Positions 45,150-54,418 of a DNA stretch of 64,000 bases are shown piece by piece; positions within the stretch are counted from its first letter, which is position 1, and every line of letters begins with the position of its first letter. Under the pieces are notes generated by a model. The model did no database searches. It was not told the origin of the DNA and saw only the letters and a program-made list of their open reading frames with translations. Made by a program: the position numbers and the translations under genes. Source of the DNA: Lysinibacillus sphaericus OT4b.31 (GTDB taxonomy: Bacteria; Bacillota; Bacilli; Bacillales_A; Planococcaceae); assembly GCF_000392615.1 (NCBI RefSeq), contig NZ_KB933407.1, positions 1-64,000 of the forward strand, in the 5' to 3' direction.

Positions 45150-46058
45150 TTAATGGAAAACGATTGTCTTGTTGCCCTCCACGATAATTCGATTTTCTAG
45201 GTGCCATTTTACAGCTTTCGTCAGTACACGCCGTTCTATTTGGCGGCCAATTTTTTTCAAATGTGCTACCGTATCACGGTGATCCACTCGTTCTACATCT
45301 TGCTCAATAATCGGTCCTTCATCTAAATCGTTCGTAACGTAATGCGAAGTCGCACCAATCAGTTTGACCCCTCTTGTATGTGCACGCTCGTATGGATTTG
45401 CGCCGATGAACGCGGGTAAGAAGGAATGATGTATATTGATAATGCGATTTTTGAAATGATCCACAAAATCAGGCGTTAATATTTGCATATAACGGGCAAG
45501 GATCAGCAGGTCAACTTCATATGCTTCTATTAATCGGATTTGTTCTTGCTCCACCTGTTGGCGAATCTCTTTATGCGCAGGGATATAATGGAACGGGATA
45601 TGAAATGATTCGACAAGCGCACGTGCATCCTCATGATTGCTAATGACCACTGCAATATCCGTCTCTACATCACCATTTTGCCATTCCCATAATAACTCTT
45701 GTAAACAGTGTAGCTCTTTTGAAACAAAGATGGCTGTTCGTTCCCGTTTATTTAAATAACAAAATTTAGCCTCCATGCCATAGTCATTCGCAATATATGT
45801 AAATGCCTCTTCCATGTTCTGTGATTTTTCTGGCAGATTGTCGCAATGGAATTCAATCCGTATAAAGAAAGTACCATTCTCAGGATCACTTGAATATTGG
45901 CTCGACTCGATAATATTTGCATTAAAATTAAATAAAAATGAAGATAACACAGCTACAATTCCTGGTTGGTCTGGGCACTTGACTAATAAACGTGCACGAT
46001 TTTCAAATTGAATGTCCTGCTCCTTTTCTATAGCCTTTACTTGGTGTTTCACGGTCAT
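45150..46058 (-). CDS. purU: Formyltetrahydrofolate deformylase PurU
   Basis: A 302-residue enzyme that hydrolyses 10-formyl-THF to formate and THF. An N-terminal ACT domain (RLLVKCPDQPGIVAVLSSFL) is followed by a formyltransferase-like catalytic domain with LILARYMQILTPDFV, NIHHSFLPAFIGANPY (Asn and His of the active site) and GATSHYVTNDLDEGPIIEQD (Asp). Length is normal for PurU with a short extension. AAGGAG lies upstream of the ATG at 46058. It is monocistronic. Confidence 0.96.
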   Translation of the reverse strand: MTVKHQVKAIEKEQDIQFENRARLLVKCPDQPGIVAVLSSFLFNFNANIIESSQYSSDPENGTFFIRIEFHCDNLPEKSQNMEEAFTYIANDYGMEAKFCYLNKRERTAIFVSKELHCLQELLWEWQNGDVETDIAVVISNHEDARALVESFHIPFHYIPAHKEIRQQVEQEQIRLIEAYEVDLLILARYMQILTPDFVDHFKNRIINIHHSFLPAFIGANPYERAHTRGVKLIGATSHYVTNDLDEGPIIEQDVERVDHRDTVAHLKKIGRQIERRVLTKAVKWHLENRIIVEGNKTIVFH

Positions 46059-46213
46059 TTACTACAACTCCTTGTACAAAATTCGTCACTTTATTACTTT
46101 ATCAGAATGAATCGTTATTTTCAAAAACATTCAGAGAAAAAATAATTTCCTGCAAAATGAATCGGAAATGGATTGGCATCCGTCAGTAGTATAGAAAGAA
46201 GGTGAGGACAGCG

Positions 46214-46729
46214 ATGGAAATAGAACAAATTATGGCAGAGCACGGTGATTATTTACTAAAGGTTGCTTATTTATATGTGAAAAATGAAGCGACCGCTGAG
46301 GACATTGTGCAGGATGTGTTTATCGCCTTTTATCAAAAACAACAGCAGTTTAGGCAAGAATCATCATACCGTACATATTTGGTGAAAATGACAGTTAACA
46401 GAAGCCATGATTATTTGCGCAGCTGGAAAAGTAAACGGCTGTCACTATTCGAAAAAATAACGGGGCGCACTACAACTGTCACACCAGAAAAAGAGTTACT
46501 TGCAAAGTCGACAAAGCGAGAGTTAGTGGATGCGTTGTTTACATTATCTGTGCAATATAGAGAAGTACTCATTCTATATTATTTCGAGGATATGAACACA
46601 GTAGAAATTGCACAGCTTGTTCGTTGTCCAGAAGCAACGGTAAGAACGAGATTACAGCGTGCTAGAAAACAGTTAGCAACAGCAATCGGTGACTATGACT
46701 GGGAGGTGTTACGCCATGAATCAATTTAA
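46214..46729 (+). CDS. ECF-type RNA polymerase sigma factor
   Basis: A 171-residue sigma-70 family ECF protein. Region 2 reads YLLKVAYLYVKNEATAEDIV-QDVFIAFY, and region 4 is LVDALFTLSVQYREVLILYY followed by EIAQLVRCPEATVRTRLQRA. ATG at 46214 is preferred to GTG at 46202 because AAGGTGAGG is well spaced. It overlaps the following membrane-protein gene by 14 nt, the usual sigma/anti-sigma arrangement. Confidence 0.93.
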   Translation: MEIEQIMAEHGDYLLKVAYLYVKNEATAEDIVQDVFIAFYQKQQQFRQESSYRTYLVKMTVNRSHDYLRSWKSKRLSLFEKITGRTTTVTPEKELLAKSTKRELVDALFTLSVQYREVLILYYFEDMNTVEIAQLVRCPEATVRTRLQRARKQLATAIGDYDWEVLRHESI

Positions 46730-47387
46730 AGAAGAAGTATTAACGGAGCTACAGGAAATTAAGCTTTCAGCTGAAAAAAAGCAAGCAATCGTTCAAAAAA
46801 TGCGTGGGAAAAGCAAGCCGAGAAGTAGTAGTCAGTGGCAGTATCGAATCGTACTTGCAACTTTCACTGTGTTTGTCCTTACTTTTACATACATCTTATC
46901 ACTGAGTAAAGATGATCGTACGGCTGGTAGTCAACAGGCGGCAACTTTACAGCAAGAATCGGATACGTGGAGTTTTTGGACATTTTTTGACTATGATGTA
47001 GTGCGAGGAATACTACTCTTTATTCTGTTCATAGGTGTCACATTTCTGGTAAAACGCTTGTTGCTAAAAAAGGGCTATGGTTTACCGGTGTGTATCGAGT
47101 GTGCAGAAACGTGGACACACAAACAAGCGCGAAAATTTTATCGTAAAAATGGGCAAATAGAGTGTCCGTACTGCGGGAAAAAGCAATATCGGACGAAAAA
47201 ATCTGTCCAATTAGCCGGAATACTCAATATTCCGATTCCTATGATGGTGTTCATGAATCATTTTTTTGATAACTTTTTTCTTGGAATTGGCTTTTTTTTC
47301 GCAGGTGTCTTTATTTATTATTATCAATTAGCACCTTATATCTTTGATCTACAAGAAGATGATCCTATGAATGAGCCTCTTTGGTAA
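46716..47387 (+). CDS. Membrane partner of the ECF sigma factor with CxxC zinc ribbon
   Basis: A 223-residue protein. A cytoplasmic N-terminal region of about 45 residues is followed by a membrane helix (VLATFTVFVLTFTYILSL), a second (GILLFILFIGVTFLV), a Cys4 module CIECAETW..CPYCGKKQY with a spacing of about 20 between the pairs as in TIGR04104-type domains, and one or two C-terminal helices. Position and coupling suggest an anti-sigma factor, although no HxxxCxxC ZAS motif is seen in the N terminus. GGGAGGTG precedes the ATG. Confidence 0.8.
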   Translation: MNQFKEEVLTELQEIKLSAEKKQAIVQKMRGKSKPRSSSQWQYRIVLATFTVFVLTFTYILSLSKDDRTAGSQQAATLQQESDTWSFWTFFDYDVVRGILLFILFIGVTFLVKRLLLKKGYGLPVCIECAETWTHKQARKFYRKNGQIECPYCGKKQYRTKKSVQLAGILNIPIPMMVFMNHFFDNFFLGIGFFFAGVFIYYYQLAPYIFDLQEDDPMNEPLW

Positions 47388-47463
47388 GAAAGTTTGATGA
47401 AGGGAATGAAATTGCTAGTTCACTATAGCAATTTCTTTTTTTATGGCAATTTTTCAAAATTGA

Positions 47464-47522
47464 TTGACATCAGTTTTCATTTGCTATATCTTTGTGTTAA
47501 CTTATTTTGTTATTTAGTTAAC
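47464..47522 (+). promoter_or_regulatory. bioY promoter with BirA-type operator
   Basis: TTGACA (47464-47469), 17-bp spacer and TATCTT form a promoter. Just downstream GTTAACT (47496-47502) and AGTTAAC (47516-47522) are perfect inverted repeats 13 bp apart, as in the BirA operators of Bacillus (TTGTTAAC-N-GTTAACA). Biotin-bound BirA would repress bioY. Confidence 0.75.
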
Positions 47523-47544
47523 GCACAAAGGGAGGCAATTTAGT

Positions 47545-48096
47545 TTGAAGAAGAGTCATACATATAATTATGTGTTAGCGGCATTTGGTGCAGCGATTAT
47601 AGCAGTACTGGCGCAAGTTACGATTCCGCTACCACTTATTCCAATTACAGGGCAAACATTAGCAGTCGGTTTAATCGTCACAATTTTGGGCACGAAGCTT
47701 GGTACAATATCGGTATTGTTATATATCTTACTAGGAGCTGCCGGTATGCCAGTCTTTAGTGGCATGTCAGGAGGTTTTGCTATTTTAGTAGGACCAACAG
47801 GTGGATATATAGTAGGCTTCCTCGTAACAGCAATTATCATGGGGTTATACTTAGATAAATTCGGCATTACGATGGTACATGCCATCATTGCTAATATTAT
47901 TGGGATGGCTGTGACATTAACATTCGGTACAGTTTGGTTAAAAATTTTAGCGGATTTATCATGGACAGCAGCATTTATGGGCGGTGTCGCACCGTTTATC
48001 GTTGTAGGTGTTTTGAAAGCGGTAATAGCTGCATGGCTTGGTGTCGTTGTACGTAAACGCTTAGAAAGAGCGCATTTAATCGAAGCAATAGCATAG
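47545..48096 (+). CDS. bioY: Biotin transporter BioY
   Basis: A 183-residue S-component of an ECF biotin transporter with six hydrophobic segments. Family landmarks are ITGQTLAVGLIVTILGTKLG near residue 33, LLYILLGAAGMPVFSG, and GPTGGYIVGFLV near residue 90. The TTG start at 47545 is 9 nt after GGGAGG. The BirA-type operator upstream agrees with biotin control. No EcfAAT genes are adjacent, so it presumably uses a shared energising module or works alone. Confidence 0.95.
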   Translation: MKKSHTYNYVLAAFGAAIIAVLAQVTIPLPLIPITGQTLAVGLIVTILGTKLGTISVLLYILLGAAGMPVFSGMSGGFAILVGPTGGYIVGFLVTAIIMGLYLDKFGITMVHAIIANIIGMAVTLTFGTVWLKILADLSWTAAFMGGVAPFIVVGVLKAVIAAWLGVVVRKRLERAHLIEAIA

Positions 48097-48109
48097 GAGG
48101 AGAATGGTT

Positions 48110-49693
48110 TTGGCAACGTTATGGACAGGTGGCGCGATTTACACGATGGCAAAGGTTGGCGAAACGGTTGAAGCTGTGCTTGAACAAGATGGAAAAATAG
48201 TGGCAACAGGCTCAGTAGACAGCTTGTTGCCACAAGCTGCTTCTATCCAACAATTACATGGCTGCGTGATGTACCCAGGATTTGTCGATAGTCATTTACA
48301 TATCATTGGCTATGGTGAAAAATTGAAGCATATTGATGTATCCAAGGTGAAAAGTAAGGACGAGCTACTTGCCATACTTCGTGAACAGATGGAGAAGGCG
48401 ACGCCAGAACAATGGGTTATTGCTATTGGGCTCAATGAAACACAATTTATCGTACCAGTTTTTCCAACATTAGCGGAACTTGATGCACTGGGTGAGGCCC
48501 ATTTGATTATAAAACGTAGCTGTCATCATTTGATAGTAGTTAATTCCAAGGCACTTGCTTTTGCCGGGATTACCAACGATACACCATCACCTGAGGGCGG
48601 CATTATTGACAAAGAGAATGGACAAGTGACAGGTGTCTTAAAGGATGCTGCACTATATATGATTGTCAATCATATGCCACATATTACGCCTGCATATATT
48701 GAGGATGCGCTTGAAAAAGCCGTGAACTCCCTACAATCATATGGTCTTGTTGGGGGGCATTCCGAAGATTTAAGTTACTACGGTTCCCCAAGTCAGCCAA
48801 TAGCTGCTTTTCGAAAAATCGTGGAGGCGCGACAATCATTTAAAGTGCACTTACTGCAACACCACACTGTTTTTGAGGAAGTTGTTCAACTGCATGAAGC
48901 ATCAACAGTATTTGTCGAGTTTGGTGCCATGAAAATCTTCATCGATGGCGCATTTGGTGGACGAACGGCGGCTCTGCGTAAACCATATAGTGATGAGCCT
49001 AACAATAGAGGGATGCTGGTGCATACAACAGAGCAGTTAGAGGCGTATGTGCAACTCGCTAGAAGATATGGGCAAACGGTCGCTGTGCACGCGATTGGTG
49101 ATTTAGCGATTATAACAATTTTAGAGGTGTTTGCGAAATATCCACCTCGAGAAGGACAATTAGACCGCGTCATTCATTGTAGCTTGGTTGATAAGGACAT
49201 CTTGGAAAAGCTTGCGGCGTTACCTGTAGCAGTCGATATGCAACCACAATTTGTTCAAGGTGAATATGAAGCGGAGCTCGTAAGGTTAGGGAAGCAGCGG
49301 ACAGAAGGCTTACATCCATTGAAATCGCTCCTGGATCAAGGGCTTATTGTAGCAGGAGGTAGTGATGCACCGATTGAAGAGCCCAACCCATTACACGGAA
49401 TTTACGCAGCTGTGACAAGACGGAATTTTGGCGAATTGCATGATGGTTATGGTTCGAAGGAAAAAATTTCACGCTTTGAAGCTGTACGTTTGTATACAGT
49501 AGGGGCCGCAGAAATTATCGGACAGCACCATGTTCGAGGGAAGATAGAAGCGGGCTATGCTGCGGATTTCACTGTATTTGAACAAGATATTTTTACGGTA
49601 GACATCGAAAACATGCCACATATAGACGTCGCTTATACGGTTATTAATGGACAAATAGTTTATGCAAAAACAAAAAAACGCTGTGAAGAGTAA
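48110..49693 (+). CDS. YtcJ-like amidohydrolase
   Basis: A 527-residue metal-dependent amidohydrolase. The first metal motif is MYPGFVDSHLHIIGYG (HxH, about residue 60), a carboxylate region FIDGAFGGRTAALRKPY follows, then VAVHAIGDLA and IHCSLV give the later histidines, and GGSDAPIEEPNPLHGIYAA the catalytic Asp. This is the Amidohydro_3/YtcJ group; substrates are mostly unknown. TTG at 48110 is preferred since AGGAGG (48095-48100) is 9 nt away; the ATG at 48104 would be too close. Confidence 0.9.
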   Translation: MATLWTGGAIYTMAKVGETVEAVLEQDGKIVATGSVDSLLPQAASIQQLHGCVMYPGFVDSHLHIIGYGEKLKHIDVSKVKSKDELLAILREQMEKATPEQWVIAIGLNETQFIVPVFPTLAELDALGEAHLIIKRSCHHLIVVNSKALAFAGITNDTPSPEGGIIDKENGQVTGVLKDAALYMIVNHMPHITPAYIEDALEKAVNSLQSYGLVGGHSEDLSYYGSPSQPIAAFRKIVEARQSFKVHLLQHHTVFEEVVQLHEASTVFVEFGAMKIFIDGAFGGRTAALRKPYSDEPNNRGMLVHTTEQLEAYVQLARRYGQTVAVHAIGDLAIITILEVFAKYPPREGQLDRVIHCSLVDKDILEKLAALPVAVDMQPQFVQGEYEAELVRLGKQRTEGLHPLKSLLDQGLIVAGGSDAPIEEPNPLHGIYAAVTRRNFGELHDGYGSKEKISRFEAVRLYTVGAAEIIGQHHVRGKIEAGYAADFTVFEQDIFTVDIENMPHIDVAYTVINGQIVYAKTKKRCEE

Positions 49694-49712
49694 TCTTCAC
49701 GGCGATTTTTTT
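49679..49712 (+). terminator. Terminator of the amidohydrolase gene
   Basis: CGCTGTGAAGA / TCTTCACGGCG (one G-U) with a GTAA loop including the stop codon, then seven T. Confidence 0.85.
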
Positions 49713-49750
49713 GTCTTAACGAGACCAGTACTATAACAATAGTCAGCTGG

Positions 49751-49990
49751 CTAGCTATTTTGATTTGCATGATGATTTTCGGACAACTCTTTTACTTGTA
49801 GTTCCAAGCTATTAACACGCGAAGTGAGAGCATCAACTTGTCGGAGAAGTGTGTCTTCAGGTGGCGAGGAAGCCACTGAAGACAAAGGCTTTAATTTTTT
49901 TATCATTTTGATCATAACGTAAAAAATGACTACGAAAACAAGTAGTATCATGATTGTACTTATAATGTCGCCAATGTAAAAGTTTTTCAT
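49751..49990 (-). CDS. Small membrane protein with coiled-coil tail
   Basis: A 79-residue protein with one membrane helix (STIMILLVFVVIFYVMIKMI, about residues 11-30), a basic stop-transfer KKLK, and a C-terminal heptad-like region (QVDALTSRVNSLELQVKELS). A GGAGG site lies 8 nt before the ATG. It somewhat resembles DUF4083 proteins; function unknown. Confidence 0.75.
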   Translation of the reverse strand: MKNFYIGDIISTIMILLVFVVIFYVMIKMIKKLKPLSSVASSPPEDTLLRQVDALTSRVNSLELQVKELSENHHANQNS

Positions 49991-50257
49991 ATGTATACCT
50001 CCATTTATAAGTTTCCATAACTATTTACCGAATCAGTTGGTAAAAAGTTTCAAAAAATTTAGCTGGCAGTGTTAAATACATAAATCTAAAGATGTATAAG
50101 GACATACTATAATGGACAAAATCTTTTTCGGATATGGATTTTTACCTTGGAAGTAATTGAACGTATATTTCAATTCATACCTTATAGAAAAGTAATAAAA
50201 AAGTGTAGTAAATGATTTATTGGGGAAATAAGTTCGTATGCCACTGGGGGTGAGTGA
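49991..50257. other. Divergent intergenic region
   Basis: AT-rich spacer between two divergent genes. It contains the ribosome sites of both and probable promoters, but nothing I can assign firmly. Confidence 0.3.
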
Positions 50258-52033
50258 ATGCACAAAGCAGGTCAAATTATGCGACTAGCCATGTACAATA
50301 TTTATACGTACCGCGTTCATTATATACAGGTTTTTGCACTGATTCGGTTATTTCAGTTTTTAATGGTTGTACCCATCACAACGGTTGGTTTTAAGCTGAT
50401 GTTGCGCGTAACTGGCTACACCCATATTACCGAGGAAAATATCCACAGCTTTCTAGCGCATCCCTTCGTCATTGGTATGCTCCTTATTTGGGTAATGATT
50501 GTATTACTATTTATTTATTATGAGATGGGTTTTTTATTTTTAATGGCTTTTTATCAACAGCGTGGTATTCGTTATCGATTTCTAGCAATTTGGCAGCAGT
50601 TAAATCGTAAAGTCGTCTATTTTTATAGTATTCAGGTAATATATTTGGTTGTCTATATTGCCTTGTTATTACCTCTAGCTTCATTTATGCTACCTCTGAC
50701 GTTAACCCAAGCCATTTCCATTCCGCATTTTATTACAGATGAATTAATGCTTAGTCGGTCAGGAAAGTTACTTTATGCTGCTGTAGCAAGTGTATTAGTC
50801 ATTGTTGGCGTACGTAGCATCCTGACATTGCCGATTTTTACGATTCAACCAAGGATTTCAATTCGCCAATCGCTTGTACAAAGTTGGCGCTTTTCAAGAA
50901 GAGGTTTGTTTGAATTACTCGTATTATTGGCCATGATTTTAACAGGTCACTTGCTGATGTTATTAGGTATTACCGTGGTGAGCACAATACCATTATTTAT
51001 CTTAGAACGTGTGATGCCGAGTGCAGCTCTTTTAACTGCTGGTATGACCCTTGCATTTTTGGAAATTGCCTTTGTGGTGTTGTTTAGTTTGTTACAGGCA
51101 ATGTTTTCACAGGTAATGGTGGCAATTACCTACAATACGCTTCTCTTAACGAAATCAAAAATTTCACCGAAGTTTTTAAAAAAGCGTTACAAACGATTAT
51201 CGATACTCGCTTGCACCGTATTTATCGTATTGAGCGTAATCAATGTAAATTCGTTGGAGAAAAGTGTTTATGCGCCTGATACGAAAATCATCGCACACCG
51301 AGGATACACGGCAGAGGCTGTGGAAAATACGATTGGTGGGCTTGTTAGTGCCGCCGCTGCAGGTGCTGACTTGGTAGAAATAGATATTCAGCAAACCGTA
51401 GACGGAGATTTTGTTGTGTATCATGACCGGACATTAAGGAGACTAGCTGGGAAAAATGGGGTAGTAACGAACATGACCCTAAGTGAATTAAAGACCATTA
51501 CAGTCCACTCGAATGGTTATAGCGATAAAATATCATCACTAGATGATTTTATTGAGATGGCGAAAGCGCTTGATGTCGCATTACTCATTGAGTTAAAAGT
51601 GCAGGGGAACGAAAGAGAAGATTTATTGCCACGCTTACTAGAAAAATTAACAACACATCAGGTATTGGATACGTATTATGTCCAATCAGCGAATTCCCAA
51701 TTGATGACACAGCTAAAGAAATTAGCGCCTAACTTACGTGTTGGTATTGTCTATGCGCTCACTGTTGGGTCCATGAGTGATACGACAGTAGATTTTATAG
51801 CATTAGAAGCATCTTGGGTTTCAGATAACTTAATTGCAGAATTACAGCAAGCGGATATGGATTTATTTGTTTGGACTTTAAACAAAGATCGCTCTCTACA
51901 AGAGTTTATTGGAAAAAATGTTGCGGGCGTTATTACGGATCATCCTGATATAGCTTTGGATATAAGGACGAAGCAAAGTGAACATCAGTACTTTTTACAA
52001 CGCGTATTACATCGACTTCAATTTATTTTTTAG
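50258..52033 (+). CDS. Membrane glycerophosphodiester phosphodiesterase
   Basis: A 591-residue protein. The first 340 residues hold about seven membrane segments, matching the GDPD membrane domain. The C-terminal 240 residues are a GDPD catalytic domain: TKIIAHRGYTAEAVENTIGG (His-Arg, Glu-Asn), GADLVEIDIQQTVDGDFVVY then HDRTLRRL (metal-binding Glu/Asp and catalytic His), and WTLNKD near the end. It would cleave glycerophosphodiesters, probably at the outer membrane face. Similar fusions are frequent in Bacillota. The ATG is behind GGGGGTGAG. Confidence 0.93.
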   Translation: MHKAGQIMRLAMYNIYTYRVHYIQVFALIRLFQFLMVVPITTVGFKLMLRVTGYTHITEENIHSFLAHPFVIGMLLIWVMIVLLFIYYEMGFLFLMAFYQQRGIRYRFLAIWQQLNRKVVYFYSIQVIYLVVYIALLLPLASFMLPLTLTQAISIPHFITDELMLSRSGKLLYAAVASVLVIVGVRSILTLPIFTIQPRISIRQSLVQSWRFSRRGLFELLVLLAMILTGHLLMLLGITVVSTIPLFILERVMPSAALLTAGMTLAFLEIAFVVLFSLLQAMFSQVMVAITYNTLLLTKSKISPKFLKKRYKRLSILACTVFIVLSVINVNSLEKSVYAPDTKIIAHRGYTAEAVENTIGGLVSAAAAGADLVEIDIQQTVDGDFVVYHDRTLRRLAGKNGVVTNMTLSELKTITVHSNGYSDKISSLDDFIEMAKALDVALLIELKVQGNEREDLLPRLLEKLTTHQVLDTYYVQSANSQLMTQLKKLAPNLRVGIVYALTVGSMSDTTVDFIALEASWVSDNLIAELQQADMDLFVWTLNKDRSLQEFIGKNVAGVITDHPDIALDIRTKQSEHQYFLQRVLHRLQFIF

Positions 52034-52270
52034 CGTCATTTTAGAGAGGGAGACAGGCACTAAGAGAACCAGTGAAGGGGGCTTATACGGATTCCCCTTC
52101 TTGAGTGGAATAGAAATCAAAGTATACCAGCTATCTAAAATGCCTTCTTATTATTTTTAGGAAAAAATAATAATTCCTGAAAACGGTCATAATATTACCA
52201 ATATGTTGTAACCTTTTCCTCTTTACTACGACTACTCCTATGAATTCGTGAAATAAAGGAGATGTTTTTT

Positions 52271-53218
52271 ATGAAAATGACAAAAGTCGTACCATTCGCA
52301 ATGTCGGCATTATTAATCGGTGGAGCTGTAATAGCACCAACTGCATCAGCAAACGGAGGAGAGGCAGTTGTGACCAACGCACAAAATGACGAAGCACAAA
52401 ATCCTCAAGTGCAGCCAATCTTTATTAAAGTAGCAGGCACAGTTGAGAATGTCGAAGTACGTGACAATGCTACATATTATACGGTTAAAGAAGGCGAAAA
52501 CATTAATGTCTTTGTAATGAATGAGGACACACTTGTTTTCGATAATACAGGCAAAGAAGTGAAGCTTCAAAAGGGTGACAAAGTAACGGCTTACACGTAT
52601 GCAAACAAACCGATGCTGATGATTTACCCGCCACAATATAATCCAGAAGTACTTATTGTGGAAACAGAGGAAATGGGCAGTGTAACAGTTGACTTTTTCA
52701 ACAAAGATTTAGTGAACGCAGATAACACGCTAAAATTAAATGTCGGCAAAGAAACGGCCGTACAAAGTTTATCTGGCAAAGATGTGACAGTTGAAGATTT
52801 AGCAGAACAACATTTACTTGTGTTCTATACAATTACAACAATGAGTATTCCGGCACAAACGCCACCATCAAAAGTAATAGTATTAGACACTATCGTTGAA
52901 GAACCGGGAGAAGTGGACCCAGGAGAAGTAGATCCATCAGAAACGGCTGTAGATGAAATTATTAAAACGGATTTCTATGAAGTAGATGGTACGACAATGG
53001 TTCCTTTACGATTAATTGCTGAAGAACTTGGCTTTACAGTAGAATCAACAGGAAAAGGTGCAATCGTATCAAAAGGTGCATTATCTTATACGATAACACG
53101 CGGTCAAAAAGAATATGGCTACAATAAAGCACTTCGTCACTTCGAAGTGGCACCAGCTTTACTTGAACCAACAAAAACATATGTACCTGTAGAATTTGTT
53201 GAAGAATTAATGAAATAA
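52271..53218 (+). CDS. Secreted stalk-domain protein (copper amine oxidase N-terminal type)
   Basis: A 315-residue exported protein with signal peptide (FAMSALLIGGAVIAPTASA, about residues 7-25). Residues 45-210 are a beta-rich region of unknown type, then a Glu/Pro/Val/Asp-rich linker (EEPGEVDPGEVDPSE). The last 85 residues hold a stalk domain: DFYEVDGTTMVPLRLIAEEL, ITRGQKEYGYNKA and TKTYVPVEFVEELM. Stalk domains are found in extracellular matrix or wall-associated proteins. AGGAGA is 8 nt before the ATG at 52271. Confidence 0.88.
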   Translation: MKMTKVVPFAMSALLIGGAVIAPTASANGGEAVVTNAQNDEAQNPQVQPIFIKVAGTVENVEVRDNATYYTVKEGENINVFVMNEDTLVFDNTGKEVKLQKGDKVTAYTYANKPMLMIYPPQYNPEVLIVETEEMGSVTVDFFNKDLVNADNTLKLNVGKETAVQSLSGKDVTVEDLAEQHLLVFYTITTMSIPAQTPPSKVIVLDTIVEEPGEVDPGEVDPSETAVDEIIKTDFYEVDGTTMVPLRLIAEELGFTVESTGKGAIVSKGALSYTITRGQKEYGYNKALRHFEVAPALLEPTKTYVPVEFVEELMK

Positions 53219-53228
53219 ATACCCAAAT

Positions 53229-53316
53229 ACCCGCCATGCATTGTGCAACGGCGGGTTATATTGACGACAAAAGGTATTCGGTATAATCACATTCCGAATA
53301 CCTTTTGACATTTTTA
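53229..53316 (+). terminator. Two consecutive hairpins after the stalk-domain gene
   Basis: First hairpin ACCCGCC / GGCGGGT at 53229-53256. Second, perfect 13-bp stem AAAAGGTATTCGG / CCGAATACCTTTT at 53269-53306, followed by GACATTTTTAT. Either could terminate the transcript. Confidence 0.6.
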
Positions 53317-53434
53317 TCAGAGAAGCGGTTTATCAAACACTGGCATCTATCCACTCAACCGAACAGCAACTATTGCCATCTACTATCGGGCTTTCTACGA
53401 TTTTAGATGGTTATGTACATGGGATTCCCGAACT

Positions 53435-53749
53435 GACGGATAGAACAACCAAAATGACGGATAGAACAACCAAAGTGACGGATAGAACGTTCGAACTGAC
53501 GGAAAGACCCACCGAACTGACGGATAGAACGCTTGAACTGACGGAAAGAACCTCCGAACTGACGGAAAGAACCTCCGAACTGACGGAAAGAACGCTTGAA
53601 CTGACGGAAAGCCCCTCCGAACTGACGGATAGAACGTTCGGACTGACGGATAGAACAACCAAAGTGACGGAAAGAACCTCCGAACTGACGGATAGAACCC
53701 CCGAACTGACGGATAGAACCCCCGAACTGACGGATAGAACAACCCAAGT
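53435..53749 (+). repeat. 21-bp tandem array D (15 units)
   Basis: Fifteen perfect 21-bp units from 53435 to 53749, then a decayed GACGAAT. The core is GACGGATAGA or GACGGAAAGA; the variable segment comes from a small set (ACAACC, ACGTTC, ACGCTT, ACCTCC, ACCCCC), and the close is GAACT or AAAGT. A partial CCCGAACT precedes the first unit. The array lies in the 640-base gap between the stalk-domain gene and the isochorismatase gene. Confidence 0.95.
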
Positions 53750-53861
53750 GACGAATCTAAAGGTAGCGGTGTTTTTTATGAGGCCTGTCATTTACTTTTC
53801 AGGAAGATTGATTTCATATACAATAAAATGACACAAAGCCAAAATATTGAAGGAGGAATTT

Positions 53862-54401
53862 ATGAAACAAGCATTAGTCATTGTAGATATGCAAGAAGTG
53901 TTCTTTATAAATAAGAAGTATCAATTATTTGAAGGTGACAAAGTTGTAGTAAATATTAATCACTTAATTAAATGGGCTAGAGCTAAAGAGATTCAGGTAA
54001 TTTTTATACAGCATACAGATTTAGAACAGGATGATGAAATGGCATGTGGAAAACCTGGATGGGAACTACATCATGGCCTACATAAACAGCAGGAAGACAA
54101 AGTTATTGAAAAAACTACTTGGGATGCATTTTATGGAACGGAATTAGCACAATATTTACAGGATTCTAAGGTTGATCAGCTTATTTTTGTCGGTGCGCAA
54201 ACGGAATTTTGTTTAGATACTACGATTCGAAGTGCGTATAGCCATGGATACCACCATAATATTTTAATAGAAGGTGCACATAGCACGATCAATAGTCACT
54301 TGTTGGATGCTGAACAAATTGTGGAGCATCATGAGTTAATATGGAATAATCGCTTTGTTACCATTCAGCCAAGTACAAATTATCAACTAGAAGAGGCATA
54401 G
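53862..54401 (+). CDS. Isochorismatase-family cysteine hydrolase
   Basis: A 179-residue hydrolase with the catalytic triad of the family: Asp in ALVIVDMQEVFF, Lys in VIEKTTWDAFYGT, Cys in GAQTEFCLDTTIRSAYSHGY. Members hydrolyse isochorismate, nicotinamide or other amides; the substrate here is unknown. AGGAGG lies 6 nt before the ATG at 53862. It is followed 17 nt later by an acetyltransferase gene, probably cotranscribed. Confidence 0.9.
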   Translation: MKQALVIVDMQEVFFINKKYQLFEGDKVVVNINHLIKWARAKEIQVIFIQHTDLEQDDEMACGKPGWELHHGLHKQQEDKVIEKTTWDAFYGTELAQYLQDSKVDQLIFVGAQTEFCLDTTIRSAYSHGYHHNILIEGAHSTINSHLLDAEQIVEHHELIWNNRFVTIQPSTNYQLEEA

Positions 54402-54418
54402 CAACGAAAGGAGCCGTC

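Noticed and set aside
47568-48233. 221-codon leftward frame over bioY
   Set aside because: Antisense shadow of bioY and the amidohydrolase start, with Ile/Thr/Pro-rich reverse-complement composition.
53373-53831. Frames through array D
   Set aside because: Repeat translations without start signals.
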